From contig CP136066.1 of NCBI GenBank assembly GCA_032622095.1, forward strand, positions 43,909,835 through 43,973,834: 64,000 bases of DNA. Reading direction: 5' to 3'. The notes below the pieces were generated by a model that was not told the origin of the DNA, ran no database searches, and saw only the letters and a program-made list of their open reading frames with translations. Positions 1 through 9,990 of the stretch are shown here, piece by piece; the first letter of the stretch is position 1, and the number at the start of each line of letters is the position of its first letter. Source of the DNA: Siphonodentalium dalli. Its lineage: Eukaryota > Mollusca > Scaphopoda > Gadilida > Siphonodentaliidae. The position numbers and the translations under genes were made by a program.

Positions 1-101
1 AAACTGAAGATAAATTTTTTTACTCTCTCAATCTTTTCACCACTCCATGGCTGAGTTATTGGTTTTATGACCACAATGGATTAAAAAAATAATTATATAT
101 A

Positions 102-307
102 CAGTAATGCCCTAAATAATCGACTCCTTAACCACAGCAGAACTATGGCTCACTTTTCAGGATTCAGTCGGAAATATGGCTTGTCCATTCATCGGGAAGC
201 TCTGAGAGTTTCCAATGAATGTCAACAAGCCTTATTTCTGACTAAATCCTGAAAAGTTACCCATAATTCTGCTGTGGTTAAGGAGTCGATTATTTAGGGC
301 ATTACTG
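102..307. mobile_element. Foldback MITE, Tc1/mariner-like, full-length palindrome
   Basis: The 82-bp left arm (102-183) and right arm (226-307) are inverted copies with only a few mismatches. The 42-bp centre is itself close to self-complementary around CTCTGAGAG, so almost the whole 206 bp can fold into one hairpin. The ends read CAGTAATGCC and GGCATTACTG and are flanked by TA on both sides (100-101 and 308-309). A TA target duplication next to CAGT ends is typical of Tc1/mariner-derived MITEs. No coding capacity is present. The superfamily is inferred from the ends only. Confidence 0.85.
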
Positions 308-1620
308 TATTACAGAAATTTATTGAATGAATCCCACATGAAGGGTATTTCAGAAGCATCTGGTCTTCGTATCTATTTTTGGACATGTTGTTCAGAAATT
401 TTAACCTTCTACAGATACGTCATTGTCATGATTATCCTAAAACACCGTTGAGTGTTGATGAGGTTGAGGTTTTGGCTCCCCCCAATGTTAATTCTGTGCC
501 TTAGCAAATGAGTACACCTCATAACGCTGGGGTTCGCGGGGATAAGAGCCAAATATTACTTGTACACCAATGCTCTTTGTACCACAAGGTCCCAACTCTG
601 TAGTTTTCTGACTGACCGGGTAGTGATTTCTGTTATGTTATAATACGGCCTCTATAATTTCAAGATAGCTGTCAATTCTTGATGGGGGGGGGGTGAAGTT
701 CTAGTCATTCAAATCAGTGATCGTATAACTCATTGTTAGTTAACAATCAAAATTAATTCGCAATTAATTTCAGTGCAATCAATAGAGTTTTCAAGTAAAT
801 AAACCCAATTAAATTTATTTCCATTAAATTTAATAGGGTCCAGTCAGTGTATATAATTGATACAAGCTGGTAAACCAATTATTAATCTTCAGATATTAAA
901 TTAATCAAAATTTTTTAATTGATCTCATGTCAACACTATTTGTGCATGTTAGTTTTGCATAACTCTTACATTATAATGAGCTCATCGAAAGTCATGGGCT
1001 GGATTTTTCCTGAACTTTTTTTCTAAGCTGATAGTGAGGTTTGTTCACTGCTTTTTCTCCCTCGTAACTCTGAACAACTCTGAACCAAGCTGTAATTTCA
1101 GAAACGGCCGCGTAGATACCTGTATGATAGTGTTTTATTGTTTTTCCTTATTTATAGATAACTTGTTAAATTTTGCATCCTAAAACATTTTTTGTTAGTT
1201 TTTCAAGATATTATCAAACTTTTCGTGTCGACATTTTCACGATGTTTCATGTTACTATGGTTAGTCTATATTGTATGTACATTCTTCTTTATGCGTATTA
1301 TACACATGCCTTTGAAAAAGTTTGTAATATTTGTGTCTTAAATCTCGGCAATTGTAACGATTGTGTTACCTATATACGTGCTATGAAGTCTGACGTCGGT
1401 GTCTGCCTGTCCATTCTATGCCGTGGGGGAAACGATGCTTCTTCAGATTTTTTTAATCTGCTTAAAAATCACAATAAATTAAAAATGAAAGATAAATACA
1501 GTTGTTTGTTATTATTCATAAGAACGACCTTCAGGGTTCTGGAATCAGCAAGGGGGCATATTATCCCGAAAAGGGCACTAATTTTGTGTACCCATACCAT
1601 AATAGGGTACACATAGTGTT
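308..1620. other. AT-rich intergenic DNA, no gene recognised
   Basis: No recognisable gene or RNA. A 10-base G run lies near 684-693, and AT-rich partly self-complementary sequence covers about 735-860. The open frame at 1173-1616 begins at TTG and has no recognisable domain. From about 1620 the sequence passes into a repeat carrying CGTCCGTCTGTCCG. Confidence 0.5.
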
Positions 1621-2760
1621 GACATCCATATTGACCACTCGTCATTGTCCATCTGTCGAGACGTCCGTCTGTCCGTAGACACTTTACACATAATGCGATA
1701 ACTCAAACATTGTCTTCCGATCGGAACAAAAATTTGTATATGAGTTTCTCAGCCCAATATACAGATCGAGTTCGAATATGAGTTTGATCAAAGTTTTTTA
1801 GCTCAACTTTACTTTGTAAAGTTTGAGCTATTGCCATGGTTTGGTATCCGTTGTGCGTGTGTGAGGCGTCAACAATACAGGCTACAGGTCAAATCTTTGA
1901 CATTTAGACGGGAATGAGTCATTTTGGGGTCATTCGGGAAAAAAACATGGTCGCCAGCAGCCATCTTGAATTTCAAAATTAAATCCGTTTAGCACGTGCT
2001 ACAGGTCGTACTTTCGTCTGATCATCATGAAATTTGTCATGGATGTTAATATTGACATGTAGATGGGAACGAGTCATTTTGGGGTCATTTGGCCGAAAAA
2101 CATGGCCGCCAGCAGCCATCTTGGGTTTCACTCTTTGTATGACTAAATCCTTTAGCACGGGCTACAGGTTGTATCTTTAGTCTGATCATCATAAAATTTG
2201 TCATGAATGTTAATGTTGACATGTTAATGTTGACATGTAGATGGGAACGAGTCATTTTGAGGTCATCTGGCCAAAAAACATGGCAGCCAGCAGCTATCTT
2301 GGATTTGACTCTCTGAATGACTAAATCCTTTGGCACGGGCTACAGGTCATACGTTTGATCAGATCATGAAATTTGTAGATGGTAACGAGTCATTTTGGGC
2401 AGCCATCTTGGATTTTACTCTTTGCATGACTAAATCCTTTGGTACAGGTCGTACCTTTGGTCAGATGTTTATGAAATTTGTCATAGCTGTTGACATTGAC
2501 ATGTAGATGGGAACGAGTCATTTTGGGGTCTTTCGGCAAAAAAACATGGCTGCCAGCGGACATCTTGGTTTTCAAAATTCAATCCATTAGCACAGACTAC
2601 AGGCCAGAGTGTTTGTCTGATCAACATGAATTTTGTCGTGGAAGTTAAAAATGACATGTAGATGGGAACAAGTAGTTTTGGGGTCATTCGGCAAAAAAAC
2701 ATGGCTGCCATCGGCCATCTTGGATTTTACTCTTTGCATAACTAGACCTTTCAACTTTCC
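1621..2760. repeat. Diverged tandem repeat family (monomer about 110-180 bp)
   Basis: After a CGTCCGTCTGTCCG-bearing leader and a short hairpin at 1800-1829 (AGCTCAACTTTAC paired with GTAAAGTTTGAGCT), about six diverged monomers follow. Each carries 'ctacaggtc', a 'gaaatttgtcat'-like segment, 'gatgggaacgagtcatttt', and 'cagccatcttgga' near its end. CATCTTG-type landmarks fall near 1963, 2116, 2297, 2406, 2560 and 2717. The minus-strand frames across this block repeat one another because the DNA is repetitive. I associate this style with bivalve genomes but give no family name. Confidence 0.7.
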
Positions 2761-3392
2761 ACATTCCTAATCACTCCATTGATTGTAACACATGAAATTA
2801 TTCCCTTTCCAAGTTGAGTTATTAAAAAAATATATATAAATTTTTAGATCCAATTCCTTGCTCAATTTAAACAAAACAAATTTTTTTTTAAATATAATAA
2901 GTCCCTCGTTGGACCATTTTATTTTGATTTTCACCGTATTTGTAAATCTGTAACACGAAAATAGGAAATTAGTAACGGTGTATGTGTGGGTATTCAACAA
3001 AAAACCATAGGCAACGATAATTATCAGGTATATTGTCACTGCAGGCTGTCCAAACCCCCATGTTTATTGGTCAAATGTGTTGAAATATTTTGTAAAAGAT
3101 GAGCAGAAAGTTAGATATTTGACCTTTGCACAATAAGTAACACTGTAATATAGAGTCCCCCCTTGCTACACCCTGAAGTGATCAAAGGCCGTTTTTATCT
3201 ATAGAAAAGACTCCTTCACTCAAATGGAGCCCGCTTGCGATCGGCAAATGTGTATGTACAATTTATACTGATGTTTATTGCTGTTGGGGAAATCTTCTGT
3301 GGTATTTATATTCTAAAAATAGAATTTTTCGTTTTGGCGAAAGCAACTTCCGATTATATGTTTGTACGGTTTAGCCACTGTGTTCCGTACTT
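2761..3392. other. AT-rich spacer, nothing recognised
   Basis: Homopolymeric A/T tracts and no domain-bearing frame on either strand. The 90-codon minus-strand frame at 2767-3039 is low-complexity and AT-driven. Confidence 0.45.
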
Positions 3393-3745
3393 TTTAGCTC
3401 ACCTGAGACGAAGTCTCCGATGGAGCTATAGTCATCACTCCTCGTCCGTCGTCCGTCCGTCCGTCAACAATTCTTTGAACATCTTCTCTGGAACCGTCAG
3501 ACCGAATTGGTTCATATTTGGTGTGGATGTTCCCTTGGTGACTCTCATTCAGATTTGTTCAAATGAGGTCACTGGGTCAAATAGTTGCGAAGCCAGGGCC
3601 ATAACTCTGTATTTCTTACTACGACTTCTTCTAAAATGTAATTGGGCCGAATGGGTTCATATTTGGTACAAAGGGTCCTTGGGGGACTGTTAATCAGATT
3701 TGTTCAAATGAGGTCACTGGGTCGAATGTGGTCGGAGCCAGTGAC
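3393..3745 (+). repeat. Hairpin-headed AGCTCACCTGAG repeat, 5' part
   Basis: The head is a TTTTAGCTCACC start with an internal stem GAGAC-GAA-GTCTC, then GTCCGTCGTCCGTCCGTCCG. Two roughly 150-170 bp monomers follow, sharing 'gttcatatttggt', 'cagatttgttcaaatgagg' and 'tcactgggtc'. The same monomer type resumes at 7704, so the two stretches look like one repeat opened by the insertion between them. Bivalve association is from general knowledge. The plus-strand frame over this block is a by-product of the repeat. Confidence 0.65.
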
Positions 3746-4098
3746 ATAACTTTAAAAATGTTTTTTTGTTAAATTCAGATTTTTGGAATTTTCACCCTAC
3801 TCAATTTAACAAACAAAAAATTTATTTTTTAATCATTTTATAAAATTTGAAAAAAGTGACACCATTATAACATCTGCAGAGTTATGAAACTCTAATCTTT
3901 AATCTTCTGAAATTATAGAAATATTCCATTACCCATCACCCCTCCCACATGGCCCAGACCCACCCCCACCCTGCAATGGCCTGCACCCAACCAACATCCC
4001 TTCCAACGGATATCATTTCCCACTCCCAACTTTAATACCTGTTCTATTAAAGTTGCCGGTATCTCTTTGTGGATAGACAGAGAGAAAGAAACACAGGA
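3746..4098. other. AT-rich then C-rich spacer, no gene
   Basis: An A/T-rich stretch (about 3775-3870) is followed by a C-rich stretch with CCCACCCCCACCC at about 3959-3971. Nothing coding is recognisable. The left boundary of the DIRS insertion probably lies here, but DIRS elements leave no target-site duplication, so I cannot place it exactly. Confidence 0.4.
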
Positions 4099-4161
4099 CT
4101 TCCCTCCACGCAATAATAATAACAAACACCAAAACTACTTTTGGAAACCAGCCGCGAGCGA
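4099..4161 (-). repeat. 63-bp direct repeat, outer copy (candidate B2)
   Basis: This 63-bp block is repeated without visible change at 5060-5122, 961 bp away. It contains CTTCCCTCCACGCAATAATA at one end and CAGCCGCGAGCGA at the other. It lies beyond the recombinase gene in element orientation. In split-direct-repeat DIRS relatives the 3' end is built as B1-A2-B2, and this would be B2. Confidence 0.8.
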
Positions 4162-5059
4162 CTCTGCCCCATTTTTTGATGACGACTTGTTTACAAAGTA
4201 TGACCTGACCACCTTAAATTGCCTCCCCAGTAACAATTGCATATTCGCGGGCCAGTAAAAACCGCCATTTTATGTATATCTTTTTTTAATTCATGGCGGA
4301 AATCTGTGACCAGGGCCTGTGCGAACTCCATCTATGGGGTGAAATGCTGGTCCTCATTTCATTTTGAAAAAAATAAAACCTAATACAATATTTAAAATTG
4401 TGATGTGACCCTGTCATGACACGTTTATATTTGTTCTTAATTTTGATCAGACAGTTTGAGAAAACAAAAACATACGCAATGAAAAATCTCTAAGCCGAGT
4501 TATGTTTGTTATGCCCGTATTTTGCTTTCAAATTGAATATATGTTTTATATATTCGTAAACCAAACATTCTTCCAATAACTCATGACAGACATCCGACGA
4601 TTTCAAAATGTATATATATAATTCTACATGTATTTCACCATAAACACATATTTCATTCAAAAATGACATGAATATAAACAACCCAATGTCCCTAAATCGA
4701 CCAATCGAAACATGTGACGTGATGGGGTTAAATCCATTAATTCGAAGAACCGACTTTTGATTTATAAAATTTTCTCCAACTATATACCATGAAATGAATA
4801 CATAATTTTTAATAAAATTATTAAGAAAGTTGACAGACCGAGTGTCGCGCTAGAAGTAAATTTTCGCTACGAACACGTGACCTTCCAAACCAATTACGAT
4901 ACCTCATTGGTTAACCACCTGTCACGTGTTCGTAAACAACTCACTTGCGCCCAAGTTTAGATACGCTAATTTCCCGCGCTATGTATCATTATTATTAACC
5001 CTGTGACCGGCAAGACAAATATTTTGCACTATTACTCTGAAACGTGGAAAACTATTAGT
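4162..5059 (-). promoter_or_regulatory. Candidate A2 / promoter-like region between the 63-bp repeats
   Basis: This 898-bp non-coding stretch lies between the two 63-bp repeats. It contains a symmetric arrangement at 4869-4933 of E-box and CCAAT-type motifs (separate entry) and a further CCAAT and TGACGTGA cluster at about 4700-4725. In PAT/Ngaro-type elements the equivalent stretch duplicates the 5' terminus, which carries the promoter. The 5' terminus is absent here, so duplication cannot be tested inside the window. Confidence 0.4.
4869..4933. promoter_or_regulatory. Symmetric E-box / CCAAT palindrome
   Basis: ACGAACACGTGAC at 4869-4881 is perfectly inverted at 4921-4933. Nested inside, AACCAAT (4888-4894) is inverted as ATTGGTT (4906-4912). 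The result is CACGTG, CCAAT, ATTGG, CACGTG in mirror order. CACGTG is the classical bHLH E-box and CCAAT the NF-Y site; their use here is inferred. Confidence 0.6.
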
Positions 5060-5122
5060 CTTCCCTCCACGCAATAATAATAACAAACACCAAAACTACT
5101 TTTGGAAACCAGCCGCGAGCGA
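5060..5122 (-). repeat. 63-bp direct repeat, inner copy (candidate B1)
   Basis: This matches 4099-4161. It starts about 110 bp past the recombinase stop in element orientation, which is where the first B repeat of a split-direct-repeat DIRS relative would lie. Confidence 0.8.
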
Positions 5123-5230
5123 ATCTAGATCATGTTCAAAAGCACAGAAGAAGCCCAATAATAACTTAATAAATCTTATATTTGATTATCATTATCTATG
5201 TATTAATCATTTGTAAACAAAAACTATGTT

Positions 5231-6218
5231 TCAGAGACCAAGCATTCTGGACACTGCCAAACGCGATTCCAATGAATCATTTATATAACCGTCCTTGGCC
5301 GAATCGCTTCGCCATCGACCGTGGCGTTTCCAACACCTGCCCTAAGCGAATGTGTGCCAATGTTGGCGCCAGGTGCCACCTCTTTCAATCTTTTAGAAAT
5401 ACATTCCCTTGCTCTAGTGTCACTGATTCGCTTATTCTTATATACCAATTTATATTTGTTGCCTGAGCGAAACAATGGTCTAAATAAGAAAACATCTTCA
5501 TTGGTGGTCAGGTCAGCGCATAACAAATATTTCTTTAACCATACATAAGGACATGCACATGAGACTCCCTTTGAAATAACCACATTCGATCCCGACCTGT
5601 ACTGGTCGGTTTTACTCTTTCTTATTTTTAATGAAAAATAATCATCTTTAAACTCTATATCATTAGCTTTGAGTTCCAACAATTCACCAAATCTCATAAA
5701 AGCTAAAAACACACAACTATCATTGTAACAACTCTGATTATTAACAAATCAGAACTTTCCGAATATTGTGAACACAATTCAATTAATGCTTCTGAAGAAA
5801 TTGCTTCTTTCTTGTGAACAGGCTTTGCCGTTAAACGCTTCGCAGAATCCAACAAATTATTTACGACAGCGTTGTTGGTAGGGTCTTCATAACCAAATAG
5901 ACCATGAAAATGCCGTATAGCGTATTTCAAAGAACTTATCACATTGTACGATTGTCCTTTGTCAATCATCTCAGTGATGCAAAGAGCTATATGTATTGGT
6001 TCAGCTGGTAGAACTTTGCTACCTAATGTTAATGCAAACTGTTCCAATTTCTTGAATGCAGACAGATATTTTACGTTTGTGGTGTCAGCCCTGGATGCCA
6101 GCAAGTAGTCTGCCATCCTGCATGCGAGTCCCCTAGTCCGATCAGATTGCTCCACGCCAGTCTCCAATATCCTTCTGTCTATTGCCGATCGTAAGCCTGT
6201 CAAAAATATGTTACACAC
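5231..6218 (-). pseudogene. DIRS-type tyrosine recombinase, broken by two frameshifts
   Basis: The enzyme would integrate a circular retroelement copy through a tyrosine nucleophile. Three pieces in different frames cover it. The N-terminal core-binding part is at 5703-6218. The catalytic middle, about 5336-5712, has the first catalytic Arg in FMRFGELL, the Lys region RKSKTDQYR and the HSLR box. The C-terminal end at 5231-5329 has KRHGRW (His/Trp box) and DGYINDSLESRL (nucleophilic Tyr), closed by TGA. The first break is a one-base shift at a T run near 5705-5712. At the second, near 5335, about 14 residues usually found between HSLR and the RHGRW box are missing and the frame changes. All catalytic residues remain recognisable, but no single frame is intact. 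Identification is from family motifs known to me. Confidence 0.85.
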
Positions 6219-6230
6219 ATTAAAATATTA

Positions 6231-7207
6231 TCAATGTAAGCGCAATGCACATTCATCGGTGAATCTTAATGCACCCATTTGGAACCTTAACGGATCCTCC
6301 GCTAAAAATCCATTGGTGCCCTTTCCTGGGTCTATCAATCCAGAGTTGCCCAACTCTTTAAAAAGAATGCCTACTTTGAATATCAACCCAGCTACTTTGG
6401 GCCAAAAACTACTCGAACGCCATATAGGTAAAACCAAAGTACCCTGAGCGTTCTCTGAAACCATTTTATTTATGACCTGCAATATCAATCTGGGCGGAGG
6501 AACCAGCCAATTGTTCTCCCCATACCAAATTTGTCCAAATGCGTCAATGCCTTGTGTGCCAGGACACCACCAACGCGAATTGAAATGATTCCCTTCCTTG
6601 TTGTAATTCGTAGCGAATCTATCCACTGTGTGGGGACCCCACGTTTTAACCAATGACCGAAAAACTTCCACTTTTAACCCCCAATCGTCAGAATCTACAC
6701 ATCTACTGAGTGTGTCGGCCTTAACATTTAACTCTCTCAGAACCCAAGCGGGTAAAACGCCCATGCCAAGACCCAAACATGCATCGTTTATGTCCAACGC
6801 TACCCTTTGCAGATGCCCATGTCTGCTACCCGACTTAACTATTTGCGCCGCCGCTTTATTGTCGGTATACCACTTCACCTTTGAACCTGTAATTGTCTGT
6901 CCGATCGATTTACAGACTCGGTTCAGAGCCTCAAGCTCACGCCAGGTTGATCCAAAGTCACATTCTGACTCTGACCACAAACCAATGACTTCCGTGTCGG
7001 CCACGCCATCTACGTAACCACCGTAACCGAACCCCGAAGCGTCCGTGTAAATCACCTTCGTGAACTCACGAGCGACCAGATCCTGTCTGTTTAACGACCG
7101 CGCGTGATCTCTCCAATACTCCAATTCGCCTGTGGCTTCTGGTCCCACAGGAATTGGAGAGTCCCAACAAGCTCTATAACTCAATGCGTTGTACTTTTCA
7201 AACGAAC
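6231..7207 (-). pseudogene. DIRS Pol: RNase H and post-RNase H region
   Basis: RNase H removes the RNA template during reverse transcription. Counting from the first codon of the open stretch at 7184, the four acidic residues are visible: Asp48 in IYTDASG, Glu83 in STWRELEAL, Asp108 in WYTDNKAA and Asp157 in KADTLSR. The conserved DIRS tail follows at about residues 185-260, with HTVDRFATNYN, FNSRWWCPGTQGIDAF and ENNWLVPPP. The apparent start is TTG, and in-frame codons continue upstream, so this is the continuation of the reverse transcriptase polypeptide, split off by a one-base shift near 7185-7207. It stops 12 bp before the recombinase piece. The domain itself looks intact. Residues upstream of HTVD are duplicated exactly at 9991-10803. 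Confidence 0.88.
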
Positions 7208-7402
7208 AACCGACGTCATGGCTCCGTTCATGGAAATCAATTGACCGACGACCGCCGCCAACGACCTAGCGCTCGCGAATCCACCGCGCGTTGCGATCTG
7301 TTTCTCAACCCTTTCTATCGCCTTGACCAGCCGATAAATTCGTTCTGCGGAAACGATCACTCTCCCGCGGACCATGTCCCATTCCAGGCCAAGCCACCGC
7401 CC
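7185..7402 (-). pseudogene. DIRS reverse transcriptase, thumb/connection fragment
   Basis: This frame carries GRWLGLEWDMVRGRVIV, the 'WLG..WD...G.I' element found after the palm in DIRS reverse transcriptases, and SARSLAAVVGQLISMN, the conserved connection segment before RNase H. It lies in a different frame from the finger/palm fragment. The junction at about 7400 joins a Trp of one conserved block straight to this one, so the palm between them is deleted. Confidence 0.8.
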
Positions 7403-7703
7403 ATGAAAATCCAAAATAAGTACGAAAAGATTCAAAAATTTCAATTATGTGATATGCATTTCGAAGATCCAAAGAAAAGAGATAATCCCCTCTCTCGAAT
7501 AACTCTCTGGCTACTGACCCATCTTTCACATCTTTCAGCCGGAATTTAAATTTTGCCAAATGCGGATGTATATGCCTGCAGTCTAATACTAGACGTTTCT
7601 TCCCCTCACGATTCGTAGCCACTGTGAGAGGATTTACCACATACAGTGGTCTATCAACAATGGAAACACAATTCAAATCTATCAATTTTTGAATTTCTTG
7701 TGA
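7400..7703 (-). pseudogene. DIRS reverse transcriptase, fingers and motif A only
   Basis: This piece reads through LYVVNPLTVA, RLVLDCRHI (fingers) and LFSLDLRNAYHIIEI, where the motif A Asp lies, then RTYFGFSW, where homology ends. Motif B and the catalytic Y-x-D-D box, which should follow, are absent. Upstream, the frame is closed by TGA at the junction with flanking repeat DNA. The enzyme would be inactive. The same deletion junction lies inside the 9991-10803 copy, so the deletion is older than that duplication. Confidence 0.85.
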
Positions 7704-8400
7704 TTCAGATTTGTTCAATCAGGGTCACCAGGTCAAGTAGGTGCAAGGCCAGCTACATTACTCTTTCTCTCCATAGTAATTCGTGATGTGTCTTCTATGC
7801 AAGAATCAAATGGCCTATTTTGCTTATATTTGGTATGAAATTACCTTGGGTGACAGATTTGTGAAAATGGGATCACAAAGTCAAATAAGGGCAGAGACTT
7901 AACTATTTCACTACATAGTAAATCTTAAAAATATGTTTGCAAGAACTAGTTTGCTTATTTAGCATGGAATGTTCTTCCTTGACTGCAATTCAAATTTTTT
8001 TTAAATTGGATCACCTGGTCAAATAGGGGCCAAACGAAGGACAGTTTCCCTCTTAATATGCTTCCTTCACAAGGACCATCAGGTCTATTTTACTGATATT
8101 TATCATATGTATGAAGGGTTCTTTGGTGTGTGGGATTAAAATTTATTCAGATGGGGTCACCAGGTTAAATAGGGTGGGACCAGGGACATAACTATATGTC
8201 TCTATAGTAATTCTTAAAATGTCTTCTCAAGAGAGGTTGGACTATTTAGCTTACATATAGTATGGAGCAATCAGGAGGATCCTTTAGTGACTTGAGATTC
8301 AGATTTTTTTTGTTAAGATGAGGTCAACCTGTCAAGAAATGGCGGGGCTATGGGGAGTTAACACTTTTGTGTCTAATAAAATCATTGAAATACCAAATTC
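7704..8400 (+). repeat. Hairpin-headed AGCTCACCTGAG repeat, 3' part
   Basis: About five diverged monomers of roughly 140-165 bp, marked by 'ggtcaccaggtcaa'-like sequence near 7725, 7870, 8008, 8155 and 8320 and by 'catagtaattctt'-like sequence. The monomer matches that at 3530-3740. The resumption right at the truncated end of the DIRS element suggests the element sits inside this repeat. Confidence 0.6.
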
Positions 8401-9172
8401 ATTAAAACATCTACCTTGGAACCACCTGACTGATTAATTTGACATACATGTATTGTGTTTTGGGTCCATGGATAATTGGGCTTCAAACATCTCTAAATGG
8501 TTTTAGAAAAAGGCGCTTGTGAGATTGGAAATTTCCAACAATTGAGAAAGTTTGAGGTGTCAGTTGTGAAATTCCAACCTAAGACTTGGAAGTCTGTAGC
8601 CCGGTCGGAGGGGACTTGTTGAGCTGGAGGAGGAGGGGGTGATCAGTAGTGTACAGTTGGTAATTTCAAGGTGGATTTTCACCAATCTACATACGTGAAG
8701 TCTCTCTAGCCACATATCCTGTTTAGAGCTATTTCTTTTAAAGTGATTATGAAAAGTTCTGACTGTTGTGGTCTCCAGAGTCCCAGTCTTATCAGTCTTT
8801 GCAGTCTGGTGTACTGGTAGTACAATGTCATAATTTGACATTTGCTATATCAGATTAAATTAGTTTATATCCATTACAAAGTTCTCCCTACATTTTTGTG
8901 GACCTGGGAAGGTATAACAACCAATGCTTACTATGCCAGTCTATGGTCAGAAAAAAATAAAAATAAAACCTCCCTCATTGATTTAAAAAAAATTGCATGA
9001 GAATCAGAAATATCTTATTTTGTTTAGCCTGAAAGCCATGATTCAGCATAAACAAAAACCAGTAATTAGTGAAAAGCTCTGCTGAAAAAATTAATATTAC
9101 TGGGTCAGCAGTGAGGTGGCTTATCTTGATGGCTGGTTGTTCGTAGATAAATTATCATTGTAAACTTAAATT
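8401..9172. other. Spacer, no gene recognised
   Basis: No domain-bearing frame and no RNA gene seen. A 93-codon minus-strand frame at 8560-8841 resembles no family I know and contains a serine-rich low-complexity run. Confidence 0.4.
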
Positions 9173-9576
9173 AACCCAAGTATTCCATCGAAGGCTGTTC
9201 TGGTGCATCATTAGGCTACACATCCTGTGTCAGTGCATTCTCTTATATATGCGAGTCTCCCAATTTGACCCATAAATTCCAATAATTTGTGTAATTATGT
9301 ACATTTGTATATAATATTACATAACAGTATACACTATAATTCAACATCAAAACTCTAATTCCGATCATAGTAATTTACTATTGCCACGGGATGGGATCGT
9401 GATCGGCCTCTCATTCAGTTTGAGGTATTGGCGACATAAATATGAAAGCTACATTTTGTAATCATACAGCTTTCATGACGGGAGCTGCGTTGGTGCAGCA
9501 TTAAATATCCTATGCCAGTGCTTTCTGGCAAAATCTTGTTTGGATTATCGTCATGACTTTTTCCTTTTTAGTTTTC
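9173..9576. repeat. Left flank of satellite, first copy
   Basis: This 404-bp single-copy-looking stretch leads into the 27/15-bp satellite. It is repeated, apparently without a mismatch, at 10803-11206 (offset 1630). It contains two related lines, near 9191-9241 and 9481-9527, each with 'ggtgca(t/g)catta' and 'tgccagtgc'-like sequence, so it has an older internal duplication. Confidence 0.8.
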
Positions 9577-9990
9577 ATTTCGCTACCTGCCATTTCGCCA
9601 TCGCGGTCGACTTTCGCCATTTCGCTACCGCGGTCGACTTTCGCCATTTTGCTACCCGCCATTTTGCTACCGCGGTCGACATTTGCCATTTCACTACCGC
9701 GGTCGACTTTCGCCATTTTGCTACCGCGGTCGACTTTCGCCATTTTGCTACCGCGGTCGACTTTTGCCATTTTGCTACCGCGGTCGACTTTCGCCATTTT
9801 GCTACCCGCCATTTTGCTACCACGGTCGACTTTCGCCATTTTGCTACCACAGTCGACTTTTGCCATTTTGCTACCCGCCATTTTGCTACCACGGTCGACT
9901 TTCGCCATTTTGCTACCGCGGTCGACTTTCGCCATTTTGCTACCCGCCATTTTGCTACCACGGTCGACTTTCGCCATTTTGCTACCGCGG
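9577..9990. repeat. 27/15-bp satellite, short first block
   Basis: The same modules as the main array. It runs to CCGCGG at 9990 and is then cut off by the DIRS fragment. It matches 11207-11621 apart from one extra C near 11409. Open frames on both strands come from the repeat. Confidence 0.95.

Larger units (their letters stand above)
4099..7703 (-). mobile_element. 5'-truncated DIRS-like (tyrosine recombinase) retrotransposon
   Basis: On the minus strand the order is reverse transcriptase, RNase H, a conserved post-RNase H region, then tyrosine recombinase, then two 63-bp direct repeats. This order is diagnostic of DIRS/Ngaro/PAT-type retroelements, which integrate with a tyrosine recombinase instead of a DDE integrase. 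The Gag-like frame and 5' terminal repeat are missing: homology stops near 7703, where molluscan-type repeat DNA starts. Every frame is interrupted, so the copy is dead. The 3' arrangement suggests the split-direct-repeat (PAT/Ngaro) subtype, but without the 5' end that is an inference. Confidence 0.88.

Noticed and set aside
1173-1616. 147-codon plus-strand frame
   Set aside because: It starts at TTG, shows no known domain, and runs into repeat-like sequence at its end.
1760-1780. tRNA-derived SINE B-box (GAGTTCGAAT)
   Set aside because: No matching A-box at the right distance and no tRNA-like fold.
3235-3693. 152-codon plus-strand frame
   Set aside because: It lies over the hairpin-headed repeat, begins at TTG and has no domain.
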